Shown here: in pieces, positions 1 to 8,821 of the stretch
Position numbering within the stretch: position 1 is the first letter of the stretch
Layout of the letters: each line of letters begins with the position of its first letter
Assembly: GCF_009827615.1 (NCBI RefSeq)
Contig: NZ_WTYU01000002.1
Span: 975,020 to 1,039,019 of the forward strand
DNA: 64,000 nucleotides
From: Allopontixanthobacter confluentis
GTDB lineage: Bacteria > Pseudomonadota > Alphaproteobacteria > Sphingomonadales > Sphingomonadaceae
Reading direction: 5' to 3'
Program-made: the position numbers and the translations under genes
Notes under the pieces: model-generated
Database searches by the model: none
The model's input: the letters and a program-made list of their open reading frames with translations, nothing else
What the model was told of the DNA's origin: nothing

Positions 1-1
1 T

Positions 2-361
2 GGCAGGGATTGGGATGCCGAAGAGGGCAAGGCTGTCGATGTGATCATCGACACAGTCGAAGCGCAGGCACCGGGTTTCCGTGCGACCATTCTGGGAATG
101 CAGGTGCTTTCACCCAAGGGGCTGGAACGCAAATTCGGCCTGGCGGGCGGCGATATCATGCATGGTAACATGGGCATCGACCAATTGTGGTCAGCGCGGC
201 CAGTGCTGGGCCATGGCGCCTATCGCGGCCCGCTGAAGGGGCTGTATATGTGCGGCGCAGGCACCCATCCGGGCGGCGGCGTCACCGGCGCACCGGGCCA
301 TAATTGCGCACGCGAAGTCATTGCGGACAAGGGCCGGTTCGGACGTTTCCAGACCGGCTGA
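2..361 (+). CDS. FAD-dependent oxidoreductase, phytoene dehydrogenase-like, C-terminal part
   Basis: The gene enters from the left edge, so only about the last 119 residues are visible and the start is outside the window. The end of the protein has the glycine-rich stretch CGAGTHPGGG followed by GAPGHNCARE. This is the usual C-terminal FAD-contacting region of NAD(P)/FAD-dependent oxidoreductases of the phytoene desaturase / PYROXD2 type. The family oxidises a C-C bond with FAD, but the substrate cannot be read from this fragment. The stop at 359-361 lies 6 bases from the stop of the convergent amidohydrolase. Confidence 0.8.
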   Translation, partial: GRDWDAEEGKAVDVIIDTVEAQAPGFRATILGMQVLSPKGLERKFGLAGGDIMHGNMGIDQLWSARPVLGHGAYRGPLKGLYMCGAGTHPGGGVTGAPGHNCAREVIADKGRFGRFQTG

Positions 362-367
362 CCCCCG

Positions 368-1657
368 CTATTTGATGATCTGGCCCCCCTTCATCACATG
401 GGTGACCGTTTCCAGCACGCGCACATTTTCCAGCGGGTTGCCTGCCACCGCAATCAGATCGGCAAATTTGCCGGGTGTGACAGTGCCAAGTGCATCATCG
501 TGGCCAATGAGTGTTGCCGCATCCAGCGTGGCGGCGCGAATGGCGCGCGCAGGCGTCATGCCATTGGCGACCATATAGGCAAATTGCCGCCCGTTGATGC
601 CATGGGGATAGACCCCGCTATCGCTGCCGAACGCCAGCTTCACGCCCATGTCCGCAGCTTTGCGAAAATTGGCGCGCTGGATATCGGTCGTCTCGCGGTT
701 CTTGCGCAGATATTCCTCCGGCCAGCCTTCTGCCGTGCCGACTTCGTCGATGTAATCGCCGTTGAAAACGTCCATTACCAGCCACACGCCTGCGTCCTTC
801 GCCATCGCCAAGCCTTCGTCATCAATCAGGCTGGCATGTTCAATGCTGCGGACGCCTGCGCGAATGGCATTCTTGATGCCTTGCGCGCCGTGCGCATGGG
901 CGGTGGCATAGCTGCCGTGCCGGGTCGCCACTTCGACTGCGGCGCGTAATTCCGCCTCGGTCAGTTCCGGCTCCCCCGGTTCCGTGCCAATCGCCAGCAC
1001 GGCCCCTGTCGCCATCAGTTTCAGAAAATCGACCCCGCCAGCAAACAGGAATTCTGCCCGCTCACGCGCTTGCTGAGGAGTGCCGAACACGCCCAGCCGC
1101 ATATCGGCGGGAAGCTCGTCATTGGGAACCACGCCGTTCAATTCGCCCCCGCCGCCCGGATGGGTCAGATAGGCGCCGGCCACAAACATCCTTGGCCCCG
1201 GGACCGTGCCGGCGTTGATCGCATCGCGCAGGGCCACATCGGTCAGGCCGCGATAGGTGCCGACATCGCGCACCGTGGTGAAACCGGCCCGCAATGTGGT
1301 CAGCGCATTATGCGCCCCGATCAGCGCGGTTGCCGCTGGCGAAGTCTTGATCGGCGCTGCCAGATCCGCGCTTTGCCCCGCATCGGCCAGATGGGTGTGA
1401 AGGTCGATCAGACCGGGCAGCACGGTCAGGCCAGACCAGTCCACCCGCTGCGCCCCGTCAGGCGTGGCAGTGCAGTTTTCAACGCGGCTGATGCGATCAT
1501 CGGTGACAAGGATGCATTGGCCCGTTGCCAGCGCGCCGCGCTCTACATCCAGCAATGCGCCTGTTTCGATGTAAAGCGATTGCGCCGATGCCGCGGAAAG
1601 CGGAGCAAGCACAGCGCAGGCGGCGCAGGCGGCGATGAGGGCCGTTGCGCCCCTCAT
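368..1657 (-). CDS. secreted amidohydrolase family protein (imidazolonepropionase-like)
   Basis: A 429-residue metal-dependent hydrolase with an N-terminal signal peptide (hydrophobic stretch ending near ASAQ, residue 26), so it is probably periplasmic. Metal-site signatures of the amidohydrolase superfamily are in order: HTH in GLIDLHTHL (about residue 86), the lysine in DFLKLMATG, histidines in TAHAHG and SIEHASL, and the aspartate in FGSDSG. Such enzymes hydrolyse amide bonds, often of aminoacyl dipeptides; the substrate is unknown. The ATG overlaps the stop of the upstream M20 peptidase by 4 bases, so the two are probably co-translated and may form a periplasmic peptide-degrading pair. 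Confidence 0.88.
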   Translation of the reverse strand: MRGATALIAACAACAVLAPLSAASAQSLYIETGALLDVERGALATGQCILVTDDRISRVENCTATPDGAQRVDWSGLTVLPGLIDLHTHLADAGQSADLAAPIKTSPAATALIGAHNALTTLRAGFTTVRDVGTYRGLTDVALRDAINAGTVPGPRMFVAGAYLTHPGGGGELNGVVPNDELPADMRLGVFGTPQQARERAEFLFAGGVDFLKLMATGAVLAIGTEPGEPELTEAELRAAVEVATRHGSYATAHAHGAQGIKNAIRAGVRSIEHASLIDDEGLAMAKDAGVWLVMDVFNGDYIDEVGTAEGWPEEYLRKNRETTDIQRANFRKAADMGVKLAFGSDSGVYPHGINGRQFAYMVANGMTPARAIRAATLDAATLIGHDDALGTVTPGKFADLIAVAGNPLENVRVLETVTHVMKGGQIIK

Positions 1658-3069
1658 TTTGCCGCCAGTTCGCGCAGCAGCGTATCGTAATATTTCATTC
1701 CCGGCGCGATGTTGCCCAGCGGCACCCGTTCATTCAGCCCGTGCGAATAATCATCGGAATCCTTCATGAAATTGCCGCTCGCCCCGTAACTCGGCACGCC
1801 CAGCGCACGATACCACATGGAATCCGATGCGCCTGACGCCTGCGATGCGATGATAGGGATTTCGCCAAACGCCGCATGGACTGCCCGCGTGGCAGCAGCC
1901 ACGAAGTCGCGGTCAAACGGCGATGCCGGCGCGGCGACGACATATTCCGGGTTGATCTCGGAAAATTGCACTTCCGGCTGGTCTGCCACCATTTTCAGTT
2001 CGGCTATGATGGCGTCCTTGGCATGGCCGGGGAAGATGCGGCAATTCACATTGGCCGTTGCGCGCTGGGGCAGGGCGTTGAGCGCGTGGCCGCCCTCCAC
2101 CATTGTCGGCACACAGGTGGTGCCGATCTTGCCAATCATCGCGGGATCGCCGCGCAACACGGCAATGGCTGCCTTGTCTGCCGGGTCCTGCGCAAAGGCG
2201 CGCATGGCCGCAGCGCGCAGCGGGTCGGATTCAAACGCGGCCGCCTTGCCGAAATAGTCCCGCGTGATGTCGTTCACTTCGGGCGTAAAGCGATAGGCGG
2301 CAATGCGCGCCAGCGCGGTGGACAGCTGCGCAATCGCATTGTCGTCACGCGGGGTGGAACTGTGGCCGCCATCATTGGTGACCACCAGCTGGAAATCAGC
2401 ATAGGTCTTTTCGGCGCCCTGCCAGCTCCAGAATGCAGGCTTGCCCGTCTTTTCATCCAGCGCGCCCGATGCGCCATCCACATTCAGCACCAGCTTGGCA
2501 TTTTTCAGCCGCTCCGCGATCATCTTGGATGTGATCATGGTGGTTTCTTCATCGCCCGAATAGGCGATGACTATGCTGCGTTTGGGCCTGAACCCGGACT
2601 GCCGCAGCCGGATCAGCGACACCATCGCCAGCACTGCGTCAAATTTGGTGTCACTGGCACCGCGCCCATACAAATAGCCGTTTTCCACCACCGGGGTGAA
2701 TGGATCGCGCTCCCAGTCCTCAGGCTTTGCTTCGACCACATCCATATGGGCCGAAATGACAATCGGGCCGAGCGCCGGGTCGCTGCCGTGCCATGTTGCG
2801 ATAAGATAGGCGGTGTCATCCAGCGGGGTGATTTCAATGTCGTTCCTGCTCCATCCGCCAGCCACCAGCGTATCGCTGAAAAGCTGAGCGACAGCCTTTG
2901 TCTGGTTGCCGTCACCGCGCACGGACCGCAGGGAAATTGCTGCCTTGGACAATTCCAGAACCTGCGCCGGTGTGCCCATTTCTGCCTGCGGCGATGCCTG
3001 CGCCAATGCCGGTGCCGAACCGAGTATGACTGCACCTGCGCCCAATGCGCCCAGAACGAATTTCCGCAC
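1654..3069 (-). CDS. M20 family metallopeptidase, exported
   Basis: A zinc-dependent M20/M25/M40 peptidase of about 471 residues. The GTG at 3067-3069 is chosen as start because it gives a clean signal peptide (RKFVLGALGAGAVILGSAPALAQ region) and has GGAG about 8 bases upstream; a longer frame to 3171 would put a charged tail before the signal. Metal-binding motifs are present: SAHMDVV, GRGASDTK and the general-base pair in SGDEETT. The product is expected in the periplasm, cleaving small peptides. It overlaps the downstream amidohydrolase start by 4 bases, which indicates one operon. Confidence 0.87.
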   Translation of the reverse strand: MRKFVLGALGAGAVILGSAPALAQASPQAEMGTPAQVLELSKAAISLRSVRGDGNQTKAVAQLFSDTLVAGGWSRNDIEITPLDDTAYLIATWHGSDPALGPIVISAHMDVVEAKPEDWERDPFTPVVENGYLYGRGASDTKFDAVLAMVSLIRLRQSGFRPKRSIVIAYSGDEETTMITSKMIAERLKNAKLVLNVDGASGALDEKTGKPAFWSWQGAEKTYADFQLVVTNDGGHSSTPRDDNAIAQLSTALARIAAYRFTPEVNDITRDYFGKAAAFESDPLRAAAMRAFAQDPADKAAIAVLRGDPAMIGKIGTTCVPTMVEGGHALNALPQRATANVNCRIFPGHAKDAIIAELKMVADQPEVQFSEINPEYVVAAPASPFDRDFVAAATRAVHAAFGEIPIIASQASGASDSMWYRALGVPSYGASGNFMKDSDDYSHGLNERVPLGNIAPGMKYYDTLLRELAAK

Positions 3070-3229
3070 CCCTGTTCTCCTTGTTAGCTGGGCCGATAGT
3101 GGACGGAAATGCGCGTACGGGCAATCACCCAAGACACACGCTTGCAGTGCATCGCGATAGCCGCCTATCAACGGCCAGACGGCACAATGGCACTTTTCCT
3201 TCTGCCAATCAGATTAAAGGCGTATTTTC

Positions 3230-4219
3230 ATGACCAAGCGTATGCTCTGTGGCCGCCTTGTCCACCCCATCGGGCTTGGCTGCATGAACCTGTCCTGGGC
3301 CTATGGTGACCCGCCCGCGCATGAAGACAAGGTGCGGCTGCTGAATGAAGCGCTCGATCTGGGGTATGATCATCTCGACACGGCCAATATCTATGGCAAG
3401 GGCGCGAATGAGGAATTGCTGGCGCAGGCAGTGATGCACCGGCGGGACGAATTCCTGCTCGCCAGCAAGATGGGTATTACGCTTGATGGCCCGCGCCGGG
3501 GCATCGACTGTTCGCCGCAGGCAGTCGCAGCTGCGCTCGACGCCAGTCTGAAGCGGCTGGGAACAGACCATATCGATTTATATTACATGCACCGCTTCGA
3601 CCCCAACGTGCCCATTGCCGACAGCGTGGGCGCCATGGCGCGAGCGATAGAGGCAGGCAAAATCGGGGCCTATGGCGTGTCGGAATGGTCATCGGCCCAT
3701 ATCCGCGAGGCGCATGGCGTTCATCCGATGGGGGCTGTGCAAAGCGAATTTTCACTGTGGACCCGCAATGCCGAGCTTGGCGTGCTGGAAACCACGCGCG
3801 AACTTGGCATTGCGCTGGTGGCTTTCTCGCCCGTGGCACGGGGCGCTTTGGGCGGTGAATTGAAAGACCCGGCCACATTGGGGGCAAAGGATTTGCGCCG
3901 CAATATGCCCCGGTTCAACGAAGAAAACTGGCCCCGTAATCTGGCGCTGATCGAACAGTTCTGCGCTTTGGCGAAGGCACAGGGGCTGGCCCCTGCGCAA
4001 TTGGCGCTGGGCTGGCTGTTGGCGCAGGGCGATCATGTTCACGCCATTCCGGGCACGGTCAGCGCCGCCCATATGCGGGAGAATTTTGGCACGCTGAACA
4101 TGGCCGTCGGCGCTGCCGCAATGGAAGAAGCAGGCCGCCTTATCAATCAGGAGGCCGTGGCAGGCCACCGCTATCCAGACGTGATGCGCGCCAGTATCGA
4201 TACCGAAGATTACGCCTGA
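3230..4219 (+). CDS. aldo/keto reductase
   Basis: A 329-residue NADPH-dependent oxidoreductase of the aldo/keto reductase fold, similar to the YdhF branch. The catalytic tetrad is visible: Asp50 (HLDTAN), Tyr55 (IYGKG), Lys80 (LASKMG) and His121 (YYMHR). The cofactor region near the C-terminus reads AIPGTVSAAHMRENF. Family members reduce aldehydes and ketones in the cytoplasm; the physiological substrate is not evident. The gene is transcribed alone, divergent from the M20 peptidase operon with a 160-base intergenic region, and convergent with the acyl-CoA dehydrogenase 20 bases downstream. Confidence 0.9.
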   Translation: MTKRMLCGRLVHPIGLGCMNLSWAYGDPPAHEDKVRLLNEALDLGYDHLDTANIYGKGANEELLAQAVMHRRDEFLLASKMGITLDGPRRGIDCSPQAVAAALDASLKRLGTDHIDLYYMHRFDPNVPIADSVGAMARAIEAGKIGAYGVSEWSSAHIREAHGVHPMGAVQSEFSLWTRNAELGVLETTRELGIALVAFSPVARGALGGELKDPATLGAKDLRRNMPRFNEENWPRNLALIEQFCALAKAQGLAPAQLALGWLLAQGDHVHAIPGTVSAAHMRENFGTLNMAVGAAAMEEAGRLINQEAVAGHRYPDVMRASIDTEDYA

Positions 4220-4239
4220 ATTCAGGCAGGCCGGCCCGC

Positions 4240-5895
4240 TTAATTGCCGTGCCGGCCCTGCATTGCCAGCAGTCCGCGTGCGATGACCTGCGCCTGGATT
4301 TCGGCAGCGCCTTCGAAAATATTGAGTATCCGCGCATCGCACAGCACGCGGCTCACTTCATATTCCAGCGCATAGCCATTGCCGCCGTGGATTTGCACGG
4401 CATTATCCGCATTGGACCACGCAACCCGCGCAGCCAGCAGCTTGGCCATGCCTGCTTCGATATCGCAGCGCTCGCCCATGTCCTTGTGGCGTGCGGCTGA
4501 ATAGGTCAGCTCGCGGGCCATCACCAGTTCTGCCACCATCAACGCCAGCTTGTCCGACACGCGCGGAAATCTGATCAGCGGCTTGGCGAACTGCTGGCGC
4601 TGCTGTGCATAGCGCAAGGCCAGATCAAACGCATTCCACCCCACCCCTACAGCGCGGGCCGCAGTCTGGATGCGCGCCCCTTCAAAAGTGCGCATCAGCT
4701 GTTTGAAACCCTGCCCTTCCTGCCTGCCAAGCAGGCCATCTGCCGCCACGGCAAAATTATCAAAGCCAAGCGTGTATTCCCGCATCCCGCGATAACCCAG
4801 CACGTCAATCTCGTCCCCCGCAATGCCGGTATCGGGGAACGGGCAATCCTGCGTCCCGCGTGTTTTTGCCGCCAGCAACATGGACAGGCCGCCATAGCTG
4901 GCATTGTCGGTATTGGTGCGGCACAATATCGTCATCAGGTCGGCGCGGGCGGCATGGGTGATCCATGTTTTTGCGCCCGTAATCTGCCAGCTGCCATCTG
5001 GCGCGAGCACGGCGCGGGTCTTCACCGAGGCAAGGTCGGATCCTGTGTCGGGTTCGGTAAAGACAGCCGTGGGCAAAACAGACCCATTGGCCAGCTGCGG
5101 CAGCCACTTCGCCTTTTGGGCCTGCGTTCCGTTTTCACCGATCAATTCGCCAGCAATTTCCGACCGTGTGCCTAGCGATCCTGCGCATATCCATCCACGC
5201 GACAATTCCTCTGACACCAGGCACATGGCCAGCTTGCCAAGGCCAAGCCCGCCATATTCCTCGGCAATACAGACGCCAAACACGCCAAGACTGGCCATTT
5301 CCTGCACCACTTCGATCGGTATCAGGTCATCGGCAAGATGCCATGCGTGCGCCTTGGGCGTGATCCGGTTGGCAGTAAAGGCGCGGAACTGGTCCCTGAT
5401 CAGGTCGAGCGTTTCATCGCCAAACCCTTCAAACGGCCGGTCGCCCCGGCATAGCTGCTGTGCCAGCGCAGCACGCGTATCGGCTGTGCTTCCCGCCTCC
5501 AGAAAGGCGGCAACGCTGCGGGATGCGGCAAAATCTGCCGCCCGTGCGGACAGGCCGAATTCATGCGGGCGGATAATTTCGCTCTGGCTCATCGGCACCC
5601 CGCCAGCCAGCTGCGCGCAATATTCGCCAAACCCGATCCGCAGCATCAGCTCGTCAATCTGTCTGAATGCCCCATGGTCGCGGGCCCGCTGCGCCCAGTC
5701 CGCAGTGATGGCCAGCGCCTTGGCCGTGGTCGCGATCCACGCATATCCGTGCAGGATGCGCTGCTGATCCTCGGCGATTTTGGCGTCGAATTGCCCCTGC
5801 GGCGCCACTTGCTGCGCCAGCGCGCTGTGCACAGCATCTGCATAATCCTGCGCTGCTGCGGCCGCGTCCTGCGCCAGTTCAATCCAGTCAGTCAT
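4240..5895 (-). CDS. mcd: methylsuccinyl-CoA dehydrogenase-like acyl-CoA dehydrogenase
   Basis: A 551-residue flavoprotein, about 150 residues longer than a typical acyl-CoA dehydrogenase. The extra N-terminal domain (LHGYAWIATTAKAL, IGFGEYCAQLAGGVPMSQSEI) matches what I recall of methylsuccinyl-CoA dehydrogenase, which oxidises (2S)-methylsuccinyl-CoA to mesaconyl-CoA in the ethylmalonyl-CoA pathway. The catalytic core follows: EEYGGLGLG, FTEPDTGSDL, ITGAKTWITHA, and the end motif IFEGAAEIQ. Its start overlaps the stop of the upstream hydratase gene by 4 bases (ATGA), so the two enzymes are probably coupled. The specific substrate is inferred from the N-terminal domain and needs a family comparison. 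Confidence 0.72.
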   Translation of the reverse strand: MTDWIELAQDAAAAAQDYADAVHSALAQQVAPQGQFDAKIAEDQQRILHGYAWIATTAKALAITADWAQRARDHGAFRQIDELMLRIGFGEYCAQLAGGVPMSQSEIIRPHEFGLSARAADFAASRSVAAFLEAGSTADTRAALAQQLCRGDRPFEGFGDETLDLIRDQFRAFTANRITPKAHAWHLADDLIPIEVVQEMASLGVFGVCIAEEYGGLGLGKLAMCLVSEELSRGWICAGSLGTRSEIAGELIGENGTQAQKAKWLPQLANGSVLPTAVFTEPDTGSDLASVKTRAVLAPDGSWQITGAKTWITHAARADLMTILCRTNTDNASYGGLSMLLAAKTRGTQDCPFPDTGIAGDEIDVLGYRGMREYTLGFDNFAVAADGLLGRQEGQGFKQLMRTFEGARIQTAARAVGVGWNAFDLALRYAQQRQQFAKPLIRFPRVSDKLALMVAELVMARELTYSAARHKDMGERCDIEAGMAKLLAARVAWSNADNAVQIHGGNGYALEYEVSRVLCDARILNIFEGAAEIQAQVIARGLLAMQGRHGN

Positions 5896-6710
5896 GCGTA
5901 AACTGCCGTTGCCGCGGTGCAGATCTCACCGTCGCAGCGCACAGCTTCGACGCCATTGCCCTCGCAGTGGCGCAGATAGGCTGGCTGACCAAGGAAAAGC
6001 GGCGCCAGCGCACGGAAGGAAAAACTGGCGAGTTCGCCCTTGCTCGCAGCCAGCCCGGCCAGCTTGGCCGCGATAAATGGCCCATGGACGACCAGCGCTG
6101 GGTAGCCTTCTGTTTCGACAGTGTAGGGCAGATCGTAATGAATGCGGTGGCTGTTGAAAGTGGCGGCGGAAAAGCGGAACAGATTAACTGCATCAGGCTG
6201 CCAGATTGCGCCTTCAGGCTGGCGGGCTGCCGGGGCGGGCAGGGACAGAGGATTTTCCGTCAGACCCCGGTACACAAAATGCTGGCTCTCGATAATGCGC
6301 GCAAGCCCGGCCTGCGACAATACACGTTCCACTTCGACAAATACCAGATCGCCCGAACGGCCGGTCTTATGCGCCACATTCTTGATGGTATTGATCATTT
6401 CAGCAACTTCGCCAATTTCCAGCGGCGCAGGAAAGGATATGTCGCTGCCGGCAAACATACGCCGCGGCAAAGTAATATCAGGCAAAAACCCGCCGCGCCT
6501 GGGGTGCCCGTCCCGGCCCAGCGCGTCATCCGTTGTTGCGGTGAGGAAAAATGCCGAATGGGCGAGGGGCGGCATCGCCTGCGCGGTGTCTGCCGATCCG
6601 CCCACCGCCAGCGAATAGCGTGACAGGCTTTCCTGGTCGAGCACTTGCCGCCGGCTCTCGACCCGGCCGACCCAGCTCGCCCATTGCGCGACATGCTCAC
6701 TGTCCACCAT
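5892..6710 (-). CDS. FAS1-like / MaoC-type acyl-CoA hydratase
   Basis: A 272-residue protein of the double hot-dog, FAS1-like dehydratase type related to mesaconyl-C4-CoA and itaconyl-CoA hydratases. Supporting features are the N-terminal hot-dog half (PLAHSAFFL, RRMFAGSDISFPAPLEIGE, and VEVERVL) and the C-terminal half with NSHRIHYD and YPALVVHGPFIA, the usual catalytic helix region. It is the first gene of a two-gene operon with the methylsuccinyl-CoA dehydrogenase-like gene, so hydration of an unsaturated C5-dicarboxyl-CoA is a reasonable role. That role is inferred; no neighbouring gene completes the pathway in this window. Confidence 0.7.
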   Translation of the reverse strand: MVDSEHVAQWASWVGRVESRRQVLDQESLSRYSLAVGGSADTAQAMPPLAHSAFFLTATTDDALGRDGHPRRGGFLPDITLPRRMFAGSDISFPAPLEIGEVAEMINTIKNVAHKTGRSGDLVFVEVERVLSQAGLARIIESQHFVYRGLTENPLSLPAPAARQPEGAIWQPDAVNLFRFSAATFNSHRIHYDLPYTVETEGYPALVVHGPFIAAKLAGLAASKGELASFSFRALAPLFLGQPAYLRHCEGNGVEAVRCDGEICTAATAVYA

Positions 6711-7010
6711 ACATCAACCAAACCTTCAAAAGAAATGATGCCAAACCACCGGATCCCGCCGGTTTAAACTGCACAAGCATGGGGTTTGGAACAGTTTGGC
6801 CAACCTGTCGATAAATTAGGCCGCTGCACAAACGCCGGCAAGGCGTGCCAATGGAAAATCGCCGCCGACTTGCCGCGATGGCATTCGCTATACGCCCCCT
6901 TAAGCAGGCATCACGCCTGCGATGCACGGTGCACGCCAGAGCGTTGGCTGATATGTAGACGCGCAAATAGACTATTCCATACAGGCGCCGCCGATGTCAC
7001 AGCCAGTCGG
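6711..7010. other. divergent intergenic region between hydratase and moeA-like genes
   Basis: About 300 bases separate the leftward hydratase start and the rightward moeA-like start. The reading frame of the moeA-like gene stays open back to 6786, but this upstream part has no family similarity that I recognise and begins with TTG, so I treat it as non-coding. A short imperfect inverted repeat (AAACC ... GGTTT, about 6744-6768) could be an operator. No convincing -35/-10 pair was identified by eye. Confidence 0.4.
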
Positions 7011-8195
7011 ATGTTCAGCTATGATGACGCTCTCGCTCTCCTTCTTTGCTCCGCGCCCGTGCTGCCGGCCGAAACTGCGGCGATAGAAAACGCCGGGGGC
7101 CGGTATCTGGCAAGGCCTGTTACAGCCGCCATCGATGCGCCGCGGGCCGATGTATCAGCCATGGACGGCTATGCGTTGCGCCTCGCCGATGCCCAGCCGG
7201 GCCGATGGCTGACAGTGGCGGGGGAAGCCGCCGCAGGTGTGCCACTGAGCCATGGCCTCGCCCAAGGCGAGGCAGCGAGAATTTTTACCGGAGCCCATAT
7301 CCCGCAAGGCGCGGATTGTGTGATCATGCAGGAATATGCAGAGCGCAGCGGGGACCGCGTCCAGTTCTCCGGCGGTTTCGGGCCGGCCTCCCATATCCGC
7401 CGCAAGGCCGGCGATTTTGCGAAGGGTGACATCTTGCTGGAGCAAGGCCAGCGCCTGACGCCGCGTGCCATGGTGGCGCTGGCCGGTGCGGACCTTGCAG
7501 AGGTAGGGCTGGTGCGACAGCCCGGAATCGTGATTATTTCGACCGGTAACGAGTTGGAACAGCCCGGCTCTGCACATCTATCACCCCATTTGCAGCCGGA
7601 ATCCGGCAGCTATGGGGTGGCGGCGCTGGCGAATACCTGCGGGGCGATTTTGATGGATCGCATGCACGGCAGGGATGATCTGGAAATCCTCGCTCCGCTT
7701 GCGCGCAGTGGGATTGATCGGGCCGATTGCGTGGTGGTTATCGGCGGCGCATCGGTCGGCGATCACGATCTGGCCCGGCCAATGTTTGGCGGCGCGCAGA
7801 TGGACGAGAAGTTCTCCAGCGTGGCAATCAGGCCGGGCAAACCAGTGTGGTTCGGCCTGGCCAATGGTATCCCGGTGCTTGGCCTGCCGGGCAATCCCAC
7901 GTCGGCAATGGTGACGGCCCGGTTGTTCCTGGCCCCCTTACTGGCAGCCATGCAGGGCGGCGACGGGGCGGCCACGACGCGGTTCCTCCCGCAAGTCCTT
8001 TGCGGCGCGCTGCCTGCAAATGGCTCGCGTGAAACCTTTGTAAGAGCGCGCTCTACCGAATTCGGGCTGGTGCCAGCCCACAACCAGGAAAGCGGTGCAC
8101 AGGCACCCCTGACAGCCAGCGACTGGCTGATCCGCCGCCCGATCGGCGCAGACGCGGTAGCCAACGGAGCAATCGTGCCGGCAATCCCGTTCTAG
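7011..8195 (+). CDS. moeA: molybdopterin molybdenumtransferase, MoeA-like
   Basis: A 394-residue protein of the MoeA family, which inserts molybdate into adenylylated molybdopterin in the cytoplasm to finish the molybdenum cofactor. Signatures are the N-terminal SAMDGYALR, the GEAAAG and FTGAHIPQGAD segment, ISTGNEL, the GGASVGDHD active-site loop and GLPGNPTSAMV near the C-terminus. The ATG at 7011 is chosen because the family starts with a short helix (FSYDDALALL) just before the conserved DAPRADVSAMDGYA block. A decayed fragment of fdhD, another molybdoenzyme maturation gene, lies just downstream, which suggests this locus once served a formate dehydrogenase-type enzyme. Confidence 0.85.
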   Translation: MFSYDDALALLLCSAPVLPAETAAIENAGGRYLARPVTAAIDAPRADVSAMDGYALRLADAQPGRWLTVAGEAAAGVPLSHGLAQGEAARIFTGAHIPQGADCVIMQEYAERSGDRVQFSGGFGPASHIRRKAGDFAKGDILLEQGQRLTPRAMVALAGADLAEVGLVRQPGIVIISTGNELEQPGSAHLSPHLQPESGSYGVAALANTCGAILMDRMHGRDDLEILAPLARSGIDRADCVVVIGGASVGDHDLARPMFGGAQMDEKFSSVAIRPGKPVWFGLANGIPVLGLPGNPTSAMVTARLFLAPLLAAMQGGDGAATTRFLPQVLCGALPANGSRETFVRARSTEFGLVPAHNQESGAQAPLTASDWLIRRPIGADAVANGAIVPAIPF

Positions 8196-8294
8196 ACAAA
8201 ACCGTTCAGAAAATGCCGTGCGGATCGCTGACGATCAGCGCGCTAACGCTCCCGGCGAGCGCCAGCAATCTCAACCAACCTTTCCTCGCCCGCG

Positions 8295-8420
8295 CTAAAC
8301 GATGCTGGACGCCGCGCTGAGGGATTTGTCGAGCACATCTTGCCGCCCGACATCGTCGCGAAGCAGCACGATCCCGCCGCTGACGTACCACAGCCCGACC
8401 GCATGGACTGCCTCCAATTG
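8295..8420 (-). pseudogene. fdhD: fdhD remnant (formate dehydrogenase accessory sulfurtransferase)
   Basis: Translating the minus strand from 8420 gives 41 codons that include EAVHAVGLWY followed by LLRDDVGRQDVLDKSL. This corresponds to the FdhD signature, which in working proteins reads roughly GG-HAA ... REDVGRHNALDK. The frame is closed by a TGA at 8427-8429 just upstream and a TAG at 8295-8297, and neither flank continues the family in another frame that I can recognise. Intact FdhD is about 260-280 residues, so this is a small decayed piece. It sits between the moeA-like gene and the left island boundary. Confidence 0.6.
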
Positions 8421-8614
8421 AGACCCTCACATGTGCGTGATCGCGCATGACGGAAAGCGAATTGTGAACAGAAGCACAGCCGACCAGCGATGAGAACAGG
8501 ACCACTTTTCAAATAATGATGGGTCGGAACAGTCCGACATCACTGTCCAACACGCACGCTTGGAAGACCGTCGGTGTGACGATTTTCCAAGTGTTTCAGA
8601 GCTTTAAGAAAAGC

Positions 8615-8630
8615 TGGTGCCCAGAAGAGG
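8615..8630 (-). repeat. left attachment-site repeat, tRNA 3'-end identity segment
   Basis: The 16 bases TGGTGCCCAGAAGAGG occur here and again at 29439-29454. On the minus strand they read as a tRNA end: T-stem half CCTCT, acceptor strand TCTGGGC, then ACCA. At this copy the match to a tRNA extends a few bases further (AGTCCTCT). It is followed on the minus strand by an imperfect T-rich hairpin (about 8600-8614), as expected behind a real tRNA gene. I read this copy as the original chromosomal tRNA 3' end cut off by integration. The sequence fits an alphaproteobacterial tRNA-Leu starting GCCCAGA, from memory. The rest of 8421-8821 holds no gene that I can see. Confidence 0.65.
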
Positions 8631-8694
8631 ACTTCCATGGTAGACCCTAAGAACCGCAGAAATCAGCCATTTCTTGCACTCTCGATCAGCCCGA

Positions 8695-8714
8695 TGTGTA
8701 CTATCCGTGTGTAC
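8695..8714 (+). promoter_or_regulatory. probable integrase arm-binding sites, left end
   Basis: TGTGTAC at 8695-8701 and GTGTGTAC at 8707-8714 form a pair of direct repeats about 65 bases inside the left repeat. The same pair, in the same orientation and almost the same spacing, lies at 29354-29372 between the integrase start and the right repeat. Paired short direct repeats inside both ends of an element are typical arm-type binding sites of tyrosine integrases. The function is inferred from position and repetition only. Confidence 0.5.
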
Positions 8715-8821
8715 AACTTTCAAGCCTTTAGCTTAATTCGAGTCCTCGTTTAGGACTCACATCGGTTACGCAAAATCCAGCGGCTAAAAGACGCCATGGA
8801 CCTGACGCTTTTAGGCGCTCT

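Noticed and set aside
1876-3087. A long open frame of 403 codons antisense to the M20 peptidase gene
   Set aside because: It is Cys/His/Arg-rich without any family pattern, and lies fully inside a well-supported gene on the other strand. Such frames are common in GC-rich genomes.
8206-8512. Two overlapping minus-strand frames behind the moeA-like gene
   Set aside because: They read in frames other than the one with the FdhD signature and show low-complexity Arg/Ala composition, so they are by-products of the fdhD remnant.
8600-8640. An intact tRNA at the left island boundary
   Set aside because: Only the last 19-20 bases of a tRNA are present. No T-loop, anticodon or D-arm sequence follows to the right.
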